A stretch of DNA of 64,000 bases. Source: Natronoflexus pectinivorans. GTDB lineage: Bacteria; Bacteroidota; Bacteroidia; Bacteroidales; Marinilabiliaceae. The stretch covers positions 54,006-118,005 of the forward strand of contig NZ_SLWK01000012.1 of assembly GCF_004345615.1 (NCBI RefSeq). Direction: 5' to 3'. Below are positions 36,117 through 44,193 of the stretch, one piece after another (the first letter of the stretch is position 1; every line of letters begins with the position of its first letter). Both the position numbers and the translations under genes were made by a program. The notes under the pieces are model-generated. The model was not told the origin of the DNA and made no database searches. It saw only the letters and a program-made list of their open reading frames with translations.

Positions 36117-37058
36117 ATGCAATTCGATATTGTCAAATATAAAAAGGAGAATCATAAAGCATGGGATGAGTTCATCCAACAATCCTGGAATGGCGTTTTT
36201 CTATTTAACCGTTCGTTTATGGATTACCACCAGGAGCGTTTTACCGACCACAGTTTGATGGTTTACAAAGGCAAAAAGCTAAAGGCTGTTTTGCCTGCCA
36301 ATGAAAGCGATGGCGTGCTCTACTCTCACCAGGGATTGACCTATGGAGGCTGGGTGTTGTCGCCGCGCTTTTCCTCCTCCGATTTGGATACGTTGTTTAT
36401 TGAGTTGGAAATATACCTACATGAAGCAGGATTGCAAGGGATTGAGTATAAACAAAAACCATATGTGTTTGACAAACATCCAAGCGATACCGATTCATGG
36501 GTTTTATGGAAAAATGGTTACGAGTTATGGCGCCGGGACCTCTCTTTCTTTATTGATTTGAGAAACTTTACCGGTTTTGCACGTGATAAGCGATACCGGT
36601 TTAATAAGGCTGGCCGTAACGGGTTACGAATTGATGAAAAGGGAGATATACCCACATATATGGCTCTGGTTAATGAAAACCTTTCCAGAAAATATAACAC
36701 GAATGCAGTTCATTCCACCGATGAGGTTTTGCTGTTGCAAAACCGTTTTCCGAAAAATATTAAGACCATCCTCGTTTACCAGGAAGACCTTTTTTTAGGT
36801 GGAACGTGGATGTTTACCGACAATGATTTTATTCACACACAATATCTTCATTTTAACCATACGGGCCGCGATTTATGTGCTGCCGAGTTTTTAATTAACT
36901 ACCTGATGGAAACTTATGAAGATAAGCGGTATTTAAGTTTTGGAACTTCCACCGAAGAAAATGGCACCGTGCTAAATGAAGGTCTCGCTTCCTTTAAAGA
37001 AGGGTTTGGTGCCGCAGGTTTTTGCCACGATTTTTACAAAAAAGAGATATGCAGGTAA
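36117..37058 (+). CDS. FemAB/GNAT-fold transferase, copy 5
   Basis: A 313-residue protein of the FemAB-like GNAT group, shorter than the four at 24035-29810. It has FNRSFMDYHQERF, SHQGLTYGGWVLSP (a segment common in this subgroup), RDLSFFIDLRNF, the basic RDKRYRFNKAGRNGLR, FLGGTWMFTD, and GTSTEENGTVLNEGLASFKE near the end. Proteins of this subgroup are frequent in polysaccharide loci next to FdtA/FdtB-type genes and may N-acylate a sugar amine. It overlaps the aminotransferase gene by ten bases. Confidence 0.78.
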   Translation: MQFDIVKYKKENHKAWDEFIQQSWNGVFLFNRSFMDYHQERFTDHSLMVYKGKKLKAVLPANESDGVLYSHQGLTYGGWVLSPRFSSSDLDTLFIELEIYLHEAGLQGIEYKQKPYVFDKHPSDTDSWVLWKNGYELWRRDLSFFIDLRNFTGFARDKRYRFNKAGRNGLRIDEKGDIPTYMALVNENLSRKYNTNAVHSTDEVLLLQNRFPKNIKTILVYQEDLFLGGTWMFTDNDFIHTQYLHFNHTGRDLCAAEFLINYLMETYEDKRYLSFGTSTEENGTVLNEGLASFKEGFGAAGFCHDFYKKEICR

Positions 37059-38158
37059 AGTTTCTTGATTTGCTAAAGGTTAATGAACCTTATTTTCCTG
37101 ATTTAATGCGCGCCACCCAAGAATTTCTTGAGGGGGGATGGTATATATTGGGTAACGAGGTAAAGGCTTTTGAACAGGAGTATGCCACTTATTGTGGAAC
37201 TCCATTCTGTGTTGGAGTTAGCAACGGCTTGGATGCTTTGCGGTTAATTTTTGAAGGATATAAAGTGTTGGGAAAGTTACAGGATGGGGACGAGGTTATT
37301 GTTCCGGCCAATACTTATATTGCTTCTATTTTGTCGGTCACACAGAGCCGATTAAAGCCGGTGCTTGTTGAACCGGATTTAGATACCTACAACATCAGTG
37401 TTGAAAATGTGCTGAATGCCATTACACCAAAGACCCGTGCGGTGCTTGCCGTTCATCTTTACGGACAGTTGGCCGATATGGAGGCTTTGCAGGAGATTTG
37501 CAAAAATCATTCGCTGTTGCTGGTTGAAGATGCGGCGCAGGCACATGGAGCAGCTTGCCGGAATGGCAAGTTAGCAGGGAATTTGTCCCATGCTGCCGGT
37601 CACAGTTTTTATCCCGGTAAAAATCTGGGGGCTTTGGGCGATGCCGGAGCCATTACCACCGCTGATGAAGAACTCGTAAACGCTGTTCAGGCGCTTCGGA
37701 ATTATGGTTCCCACAAAAAGTACTACAATATGTACGAAGGATTTAATATGCGGTTGGACGAAAATCAGGCGGCCTGGTTACGCATTCGGTTAAAGGGTTT
37801 GGATGATGAGAATAATCGCCGAAGAGAGTTGGCAAAAATCTATAACGAAAAACTTAACAAGGAGAAATTAATTTTGCCTCAAGAGGCAAAATATGGTAAA
37901 CATGTTTACCATATTTATCCGGTTCTGCATCCCAATCGCGATAAATTGCAAAAATATTTATTGGAGAATGGCATTCAGACCATGGTTCATTACCCTGTAC
38001 CTCCTCACAAACAAGAAGTATTTAAAAATTGGCAAGATTTTTCTTTTCCATTAACTGAGAAGATACATGAACAGGAACTGAGTCTTCCAATGAGTCCGGT
38101 GCATACCAATGAAGAGATAGAGTATGTTGTTAAGGTGATTAATCAATTTCAGGAGTAA
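37049..38158 (+). CDS. FdtB/QdtB-like dTDP-3-amino-3,6-dideoxyhexose aminotransferase
   Basis: A DegT-family PLP enzyme of about 369 residues that, in characterised relatives, aminates dTDP-3-keto-6-deoxyhexose, the product of FdtA/QdtA. Motifs: VGVSNGLDALRLI, VEDAAQAHGAACRNGK (aspartate and following residues of the PLP site) and SFYPGKNLGALGDAG with the PLP lysine. The start is set at the ATG of MQVKFLDLLKVNEPYF; an upstream TTG in frame would add nine residues inside the preceding gene. With the two FdtA-like cupins and two hexapeptide acyltransferases it makes a coherent 3-acylamino-3,6-dideoxyhexose pathway. Confidence 0.88.
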   Translation: MQVKFLDLLKVNEPYFPDLMRATQEFLEGGWYILGNEVKAFEQEYATYCGTPFCVGVSNGLDALRLIFEGYKVLGKLQDGDEVIVPANTYIASILSVTQSRLKPVLVEPDLDTYNISVENVLNAITPKTRAVLAVHLYGQLADMEALQEICKNHSLLLVEDAAQAHGAACRNGKLAGNLSHAAGHSFYPGKNLGALGDAGAITTADEELVNAVQALRNYGSHKKYYNMYEGFNMRLDENQAAWLRIRLKGLDDENNRRRELAKIYNEKLNKEKLILPQEAKYGKHVYHIYPVLHPNRDKLQKYLLENGIQTMVHYPVPPHKQEVFKNWQDFSFPLTEKIHEQELSLPMSPVHTNEEIEYVVKVINQFQE

Positions 38159-38164
38159 AGAACT

Positions 38165-39106
38165 ATGACAGAAAGATCCCTTCCAAACAGATGTGATGAG
38201 CTGGTAACCTTTGTGGCTTTGTGTTACAATCAAAGCCGTTTTTTAAGAAAAACTCTGGACAGCATTATTAACCAGACATGGGCTCCCGGACATTTTTACA
38301 TCATTGATGATTGTAGTACAGACAATTCGGTATCTGTTATAAAAGAATGGCTGGCTGAAAATAACAACCCGGCCACACTGATTGTGCATGAATCCAATCA
38401 GGGTATAACACGAACAATGAATCATGCATTAACGCTATGTAAAACAAAATATTTTCATCCATGGCCTTGTGACGACATTATGATGCCGGATAAGATTGAA
38501 AGTCAGGTTTCATATATGGAATCACTGGATTGGCAGCCTGGCTTTTTGTATGGTGATATTCAGTGGATTGACAATGATGACAACCTTTTGCGTGAATCGG
38601 TAGTGGCCGATAGAAAGAAACTTTTTTCTGATCATCAAATGCCTTGTGGGTTTATCTTTCCGGAGTTGGTTCAGCATGGCTGTTTTATTCCGACAGCCTC
38701 GGGTTTGTATGTAACTAAAGTTTTGAAAGACCTTGGCGGTTTTGATGAGGAGTTGTTTGCTGAAGACTGGGACATGTTCATGCGGATTGCCTTGCATTCC
38801 GGAATTGCCTATAAAGAGCAGGTTTTTAGTAAGTACCGAAGGCACAATGGCAGTGCAGAAGTTTCTAAAGGAGAACGTTATTGGCAGGGGCATTTTAAAA
38901 TATTACCAAAGTATTTGGGTGTAAACCCAAATTATGACACCATTATTTGGGATAAAATTGGACGTGATGCTTTACAGGCAGCACGTGATGGAGCTAAAAA
39001 CAGCTGGCGATGGTTGTGGCAGTCTATTTTAAGAACCCGCAACTACAAAATGTTATATTCGTTTCTGCGAATAAAAATGAGAGTAGCGGTTGGATTGGTT
39101 TTGTAA
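38165..39106 (+). CDS. Glycosyltransferase family 2
   Basis: A 313-residue GT-A fold enzyme. The N-terminal nucleotide-binding region reads VTFVALCYNQSRFLRKTLDS, then YIIDDCSTDNSV, and the metal-binding acidic motif is in WPCDDIMMPDKIE. The mid-region FDEELFAEDWDMFMRIA holds the probable catalytic acidic residues (ED). No membrane segment apart from a hydrophobic C-terminal end. Transfers a sugar to the growing repeat unit; donor and acceptor unknown. Confidence 0.9.
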   Translation: MTERSLPNRCDELVTFVALCYNQSRFLRKTLDSIINQTWAPGHFYIIDDCSTDNSVSVIKEWLAENNNPATLIVHESNQGITRTMNHALTLCKTKYFHPWPCDDIMMPDKIESQVSYMESLDWQPGFLYGDIQWIDNDDNLLRESVVADRKKLFSDHQMPCGFIFPELVQHGCFIPTASGLYVTKVLKDLGGFDEELFAEDWDMFMRIALHSGIAYKEQVFSKYRRHNGSAEVSKGERYWQGHFKILPKYLGVNPNYDTIIWDKIGRDALQAARDGAKNSWRWLWQSILRTRNYKMLYSFLRIKMRVAVGLVL

Positions 39107-39133
39107 TTTCATGTCAGCAGATAATCTAATGTT

Positions 39134-40036
39134 ATGCCAACCGTCTCGGTAATTGTAACAACATATAACAGACCGAACTATCTAAAAGAAGCGTTAGATA
39201 GTGTTTTCAAACAAACGTACAGAGACTTTGAGGTCATTGTGATTGACGATGGTACACCCGGGGTTGAAAACGAGCAGATTTGTGATGCCTATTCCGACAT
39301 AAAGTACCATAAAATATCCAATTCCGGCAGTCCTATCGTTCCTCGTAATACGGGAATTTCCATGGCTAAAGGCAAATATATTGCCTTCCTGGATGATGAT
39401 GATATATGGCTGCCTGAAAAACTTGAAGTGCAGGTTGAAATTCTTGATAACAACCCTGATTTTGGTCTGGTGCATGGATATTGTGCTGTTATTGATTCCA
39501 AAGGGAATAAAACAGGAGAAATTGAGGGTAGATTAAAAAATCCTTTTCTGAAACACGGTTATGTATTTGACCGCATGGTGGGGAATTTTACCGTGATGAT
39601 GTCCACTCCTTTAATCAGGCGTGAAGTTTTAGAAAAGACCGGAGGGTTTGATGTTAATATTCCGGCAGCCGGCGAGGATATGGAGTTTTATACTCGTTTG
39701 GCATTTTATACACAGTTCTGGTTTTTAGACCAACCATTGGTCTTATATAGGGTTCATGAAGCAGGCATTTCAGTAAATAATTATAATTACAACCATTTAC
39801 CGGTGGTTCTTTACCGCACGGTAAAAAACCTGAAACAAAAAGAAGGACTTGAAGCAAGGAGATTCAGGTTAATAGTTCGTCGTCTTTTGCTTCAACAGCT
39901 AGCCATGGCAAATTCAAACCGGACTTTCCGGACAGCGTTTCTAAATTCTTTTAAAATATCCCCTCTGTTTTGGATTCATCCTATTGTTATTTGGGGGTTA
40001 GTTCTACGTCTTCCTAATCTTTTTAAGTTTAAATGA
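39134..40036 (+). CDS. Glycosyltransferase family 2
   Basis: A 300-residue GT-A enzyme. Motifs: VSVIVTTYNRPNYLKEALDS, VIVIDDGTPG, the DXD-type stretch FLDDDDIWLPEKLE and GEDMEFYTRLA. It overlaps the next gene by four bases (ATGA), and follows another GT2 by 27 bases. Its C-terminal part is hydrophobic and may lie against the membrane. Sugar specificity cannot be read from the sequence. Confidence 0.92.
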   Translation: MPTVSVIVTTYNRPNYLKEALDSVFKQTYRDFEVIVIDDGTPGVENEQICDAYSDIKYHKISNSGSPIVPRNTGISMAKGKYIAFLDDDDIWLPEKLEVQVEILDNNPDFGLVHGYCAVIDSKGNKTGEIEGRLKNPFLKHGYVFDRMVGNFTVMMSTPLIRREVLEKTGGFDVNIPAAGEDMEFYTRLAFYTQFWFLDQPLVLYRVHEAGISVNNYNYNHLPVVLYRTVKNLKQKEGLEARRFRLIVRRLLLQQLAMANSNRTFRTAFLNSFKISPLFWIHPIVIWGLVLRLPNLFKFK

Positions 40037-41022
40037 GAATTGGTGTAAACCCTCAGAAATCAAACATTCAGGAGCTTTCACACAAAAGGCACAGAGTGAT
40101 TTTGCCTTTTTGGATTCCAAATGTTATTGACAGCTATTTTAAGAACCAACCGGAAGTGTTGCACTGGTGCTTAAAAAGTCTTACTGAAACCATCAACCCC
40201 GAAACCACAGCCATTACGCTTATAAACAATAACTCATGTGACGAAGCATCTCAGATTGCTGAATCATTTGTTAAGAAAGGAGTGATTGACAAATATGTGG
40301 TTTTAAATGAAAATCGGGGGAAATTGGAGGCCATCATTTCGGAGGCACGGGCTTCTTATGAGGAATATATTACCTTTTCAGATGCAGATTTTTTGTTTTA
40401 CAGTGGATGGGAGGATGCTGTTATTGATGTTTTTAATAATTTTTTACGTGCAGGGGTGGTAACTTGTTATCCTTGTCCTCATTTAACTTTTCACTATAAT
40501 TCTGCATGGATTTGGAGCCGGAAGCGGCAGTGCGGGAAAGTCGTTGCTGATGAAGACCTGGAAATGGTTGAAATGGGCTTTGGAAACGAAAAAGGGGCAG
40601 GAGTCTTTTCCGGATTAGGCATAAAAAGGGATGTGGAATGGAGAGAGATGCAATATTTTCTGAACAATGATGGAAATAACGCATGCGTTGGAGCCACGCA
40701 TGCTCTGGCTACCATGAAACGAGATATCATTAAGAATTTTCCCGATAAAAAGGTGAAATATGTTTTTAAAAACGGCTACGAACACGATTACATTGATTTT
40801 GTTCCAGAGAGGTTAGGCTATTATCGCCTTTCAACCACTCGTTGCCTTGCATATCATTTAGGGAACTCTGTTCCTGATGAGGTGGTTTCCAATCATAAGG
40901 TGGCCGAGCGCACACAGAAATCCTTTCCGGAATACAAACCACGTTGCATATTCCTGAACAGGTTGCTTTATTATATATTAAATCCGGCTGTTCGGTTTGT
41001 AAGGAAGTATCGGTTGATTTGA
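40033..41022 (+). CDS. Glycosyltransferase family 2-like
   Basis: A 329-residue GT-A-like enzyme, more divergent than the two before it. It has ITLINNNSCDEASQIAESF, NRGKLEAIISEARA, the metal-site segment ITFSDADFLFYSGWED and a late region with HALATMKRDII and GYEHDYIDFV. It ends the first sub-block of the locus; a 183-base gap with a repeat separates it from the sialic acid genes. Confidence 0.8.
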   Translation: MRIGVNPQKSNIQELSHKRHRVILPFWIPNVIDSYFKNQPEVLHWCLKSLTETINPETTAITLINNNSCDEASQIAESFVKKGVIDKYVVLNENRGKLEAIISEARASYEEYITFSDADFLFYSGWEDAVIDVFNNFLRAGVVTCYPCPHLTFHYNSAWIWSRKRQCGKVVADEDLEMVEMGFGNEKGAGVFSGLGIKRDVEWREMQYFLNNDGNNACVGATHALATMKRDIIKNFPDKKVKYVFKNGYEHDYIDFVPERLGYYRLSTTRCLAYHLGNSVPDEVVSNHKVAERTQKSFPEYKPRCIFLNRLLYYILNPAVRFVRKYRLI

Positions 41023-41151
41023 ATTGTTTTGTGCACTAAACTTGTTCTCTTTGTTCTTAAAATAGATTAAGTCTGAGTGGGCAAATAGGCCGATTAGGAA
41101 AATTTTTAAAGCAAAAAATTTCGGTTATCACCAATACGAAAAAACAAATTC

Positions 41152-41210
41152 ATGAAACGAGTTCTACCGAAATATAGGAAGCCATTGAATAACAAATTAT
41201 AGTATATGAA
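41152..41210 (+). repeat. Dispersed repeat, copy 3, ending in the neuB start codon
   Basis: It starts ATGAAACGAG, as in copies 1 and 2, and ends GCCATTGAATAACAAATTATAG-TATATGAA; the final ATGAA includes the ATG start of neuB at 41206. The middle is shorter than in the other copies. Confidence 0.45.
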
Positions 41211-42237
41211 AATATTACATCGTGAAATAGGTGAGAATTTTAAACCACTGGTTATTGCCGAAATAGGAATTAACCATGAAGGAAGTCTTGCTGTCGCCAA
41301 AGAGATGGTGGATGCGGCACATCGTGCAGGAGTGGAGGTTGTTAAGCATCAAACGCACATTGTGGAGGATGAAATGGCTCCGGCTGCAAAAAACGTGATA
41401 CCTGGAAATGCCGATGTTTCCATTTATGAAATAATGGAGCGTTGCGCACTGAATGAAGCCGATGAAATGGCTCTAAAGGAGTATGTGGAAAGCAAAGGGA
41501 TGATTTTTATAAGTACTCCTTTTTCCAGGGCTGCTGCCGATAGGTTGATGCGTATGGATGTCCCGGCATTTAAAATCGGTTCAGGTGAGTGTAATAACTA
41601 TCCATTGCTGGAACATATTGCAGCTTTCGGGAAACCGGTGATTTTGAGTACAGGTATGAACACCATAGAAAGTATCAAAAAGGCGGTAGCCATTTTTGAA
41701 AAGTTTAAAATTGATTATGCGTTGCTGCATACCACCAATCTTTATCCTACTCCAAATCACCTTGTGCGTTTGGGAGCCATGACTGAAATGGCCGAACATT
41801 TTTCTGTAGTTCCTTTCGGACTTTCTGACCATACATTAACAAATCATGCCTGTTTGGGTGCGGTTGCTTTAGGTGCTTCCATTCTCGAACGCCATTTTAC
41901 CGACCATAAAGAACGCACAGGGCCTGATATTGTCTGTTCAATGGACGAAAAAGAGTGCAAGGAACTAATCGAAGGTGCAAACATCATTTTTGAACAGCGC
42001 GGTGGTAAAAAAGAGCCGGCCAAAGAGGAGCAGGTAACCATCGATTTCGCTTTTGCTACGGTATGCTCAATTAAAGAGATAAAAAAGGGAGAACAGTTCA
42101 CCATGGAGAATATCTGGGTAAAGCGACCCGGTACGGGCGAAATTCTTGCTGAAAAATTTAAAGATGTTTTGGGAACAACAGCCGCAAGAAACATTGAAGC
42201 GGGTGAACAGTTAAGCTATCAGGATATAATAAAATAG
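41206..42237 (+). CDS. neuB: N-acetylneuraminate synthase
   Basis: A 343-residue sialic acid synthase that condenses N-acetylmannosamine with phosphoenolpyruvate. The TIM barrel (about 1-280) has [79 protein letters not shown] and [13 protein letters not shown]; these stretches are close to what I recall of the meningococcal Neu5Ac synthase, more than to legionaminic or pseudaminic acid synthases. The C-terminal SAF domain (about 285-343, VKRPGTGEI) closes the active site of the partner subunit. First gene of neuB-neuC-neuA. Confidence 0.94.
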   Translation: MKILHREIGENFKPLVIAEIGINHEGSLAVAKEMVDAAHRAGVEVVKHQTHIVEDEMAPAAKNVIPGNADVSIYEIMERCALNEADEMALKEYVESKGMIFISTPFSRAAADRLMRMDVPAFKIGSGECNNYPLLEHIAAFGKPVILSTGMNTIESIKKAVAIFEKFKIDYALLHTTNLYPTPNHLVRLGAMTEMAEHFSVVPFGLSDHTLTNHACLGAVALGASILERHFTDHKERTGPDIVCSMDEKECKELIEGANIIFEQRGGKKEPAKEEQVTIDFAFATVCSIKEIKKGEQFTMENIWVKRPGTGEILAEKFKDVLGTTAARNIEAGEQLSYQDIIK

Positions 42238-42252
42238 AATATCGGATATCAA

Positions 42253-43386
42253 ATGAAGAAAATTTTGTTTTTAACGGGTACCAGAGCTGATTTTGGAAAA
42301 CTGAAATCGCTGATGTATGCTGTGGAGGAGAAAGAGGGGATGGAGCCGCATATTTTCGTGACGGGTATGCACATGCACCGTAAATATGGTCTGACTGCGA
42401 TCGAAGTTGAGAAATGTGGCTTCAAAAACATATACCGCTACTATAATTCAACGCAGGAATCTACCATGGATTTAACGCTGGCTAAAACCATTGAGGGCCT
42501 TTCCAATTACATTAGGGAGGAACATCCTGACTTAATTGTGGTGCATGGTGACAGGGTAGAGGCATTGGCAGGAGCCATTGCCGGTGCTTTGAACAATATC
42601 TTGGTGGCACATGTGGAAGGCGGAGAGGTTTCTGGTACCATCGATGAACTCATCAGGCATTCGGTTTCAAAAATGAGTCATGTTCATTTTGTGTCCAACG
42701 AACTGGCCAAGAAAAGATTAATTCAAATGGGAGAGTTGGAGGATGCCATTTTTACCATTGGTTCACCTGATATAGATGTGATGTTTTCTGATAACTTGCC
42801 AAAACTGGAGAAAGTGAAGGAGTACTATGAAATTCCGTTCTCTCAATACGGAGTACTTATGTTTCATCCGGTCACTACTGAGTATGAAGCACTGGCTCAA
42901 TATGCTGATAATTTGGTGAAAGCTGTCATGAAATCCAACATAAATTACGTGGTGGTTTACCCCAATAACGATTGGGGTTCTGACATCATACTCAAAGCTT
43001 ATGAAACTTTCACAAATCAGCCAAATTTCAGGGTGTTCCCTTCCATCCGGTTTGAATATTTTCTGGTGCTGATAAAAAACGCAAAGTTTTTAATTGGGAA
43101 CTCAAGTGCAGGAATCAGAGAAGCGCCATACTACGGTTTGCCCAGCATAAACATTGGTACCCGGCAAAATAACCGGGCGTTAAACGATTCAATCATCAAT
43201 TGCGGTTACGGCCAATCCGACATTGAAAAAGCGATACAAGATGCATTGGTACAGAAACATATTGATTCTTCCTATCAGTTTGGTTCCGGAAACAGTGCGC
43301 AACTTTTTATCAATGAGTTGTCAAAAGAGGCTTTTTGGGATATTCCCAAACAGAAATTGTTTCATGACATTGTGCCGGCCATTTAG
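42253..43386 (+). CDS. neuC: UDP-N-acetylglucosamine 2-epimerase, hydrolysing
   Basis: A 377-residue GT-B-like enzyme that turns UDP-GlcNAc into N-acetylmannosamine and UDP, feeding NeuB. Motifs: LTGTRADFGKLKSLMYAVE, VHGDRVEALAGAIAGA, HVEGGEVSGTIDELIRHS, MFHPVTTEY and GNSSAGIREAPYYGLPSIN. The same family includes LegG, which acts on UDP-diNAc-bacillosamine, but the NeuC/SiaA-like sequence and the Neu5Ac-type NeuB next door favour ManNAc. It lies 15 bases after neuB. Confidence 0.92.
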   Translation: MKKILFLTGTRADFGKLKSLMYAVEEKEGMEPHIFVTGMHMHRKYGLTAIEVEKCGFKNIYRYYNSTQESTMDLTLAKTIEGLSNYIREEHPDLIVVHGDRVEALAGAIAGALNNILVAHVEGGEVSGTIDELIRHSVSKMSHVHFVSNELAKKRLIQMGELEDAIFTIGSPDIDVMFSDNLPKLEKVKEYYEIPFSQYGVLMFHPVTTEYEALAQYADNLVKAVMKSNINYVVVYPNNDWGSDIILKAYETFTNQPNFRVFPSIRFEYFLVLIKNAKFLIGNSSAGIREAPYYGLPSINIGTRQNNRALNDSIINCGYGQSDIEKAIQDALVQKHIDSSYQFGSGNSAQLFINELSKEAFWDIPKQKLFHDIVPAI

Positions 43387-43417
43387 TACTTCAATCCCAA
43401 AAAAATATTACAACATA

Positions 43418-44161
43418 ATGTCAAGTGAAATTATCGGTTTTGTAGCATTTCGGAAAGGTTCAAAAAGACTTCCTCAAAAAAATGGAAAACTTTTGGGAGG
43501 GAAGCCATTGTACCAGATTGCTCTGGATAGACTGGTTAGATTAAAGGAGAAGGGCTTAATCCATAAAATTGTGGCTTCAACTGATAGTGAGGAGTGGCAG
43601 GAAGCTTGTCGCAATGTTTACGCCGATGAGGTGATTATTCATAAAAGAAATGAAGCCATCAGTGGTGATTTGGTCAATGAAGGAGAAGTCATCCTGGATT
43701 TTTTTAGTCAGGCTCCACATTTACGGGGTTCTGCCGTCTTATTAACCTTATGCACTTATCCGTTTTTAAAAACGGAGGTGCTTACAGAAATTGTGGAAAA
43801 ATACAATGCTGTTTTAGCCAACGTATATGCTATAAAGGAGGCTCACCATATGCCGCAAAAGCTTTTACGGTTAAATGAAAATGGCGAACTTCGTCCATAC
43901 TTATTTGATTCAATGCAATCCTTCGAGGCCAACACAAAGAAACTTAAAGAGAAGCATCCGGTATCATTTTATTCCACAGGCGCGTTTTTAATTCATAATG
44001 CCTGTGAGGCACTGTCAAATGACATGAATTTATGGAACAGCGATAAAATATACGGTGTTAACGACGACAGCTTTCATATTGATGTGGATACACCTGAGGA
44101 TTTTGAGTTGGCCGAAGTTTACATGGAATATTTATTACGAAAAAAGATAGCTAACTACTAA
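43418..44161 (+). CDS. neuA: CMP-N-acylneuraminate cytidylyltransferase
   Basis: A 247-residue enzyme that activates sialic acid with CTP. It has the nucleotide-binding signature FRKGSKRLPQKNGKLLGGKPL, IVASTDSEEW, LLTLCTYPFLKTE and the late VNDDSFHIDVDTPEDFELAE acidic region. The frame is open further upstream, inside neuC, but the start at 43418 puts the signature at the N terminus as in the family. The usual ARxGSKR begins here with F-R. With neuB and neuC it completes CMP-sialic acid synthesis from UDP-GlcNAc. Confidence 0.9.
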   Translation: MSSEIIGFVAFRKGSKRLPQKNGKLLGGKPLYQIALDRLVRLKEKGLIHKIVASTDSEEWQEACRNVYADEVIIHKRNEAISGDLVNEGEVILDFFSQAPHLRGSAVLLTLCTYPFLKTEVLTEIVEKYNAVLANVYAIKEAHHMPQKLLRLNENGELRPYLFDSMQSFEANTKKLKEKHPVSFYSTGAFLIHNACEALSNDMNLWNSDKIYGVNDDSFHIDVDTPEDFELAEVYMEYLLRKKIANY

Positions 44162-44193
44162 ACGTAGTAACCATCTGCATAGTTTATTAAAGA

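Noticed and set aside
37022..37048. Earlier TTG start for the FdtB-like aminotransferase
   Set aside because: It lies within the end of the preceding gene and adds nine basic residues not seen in the family; the ATG at 37049 fits better.
43223..43417. Upstream extension of neuA into neuC
   Set aside because: The extra 65 residues overlap neuC and do not resemble the family; the nucleotide-binding motif starts right after the ATG at 43418.
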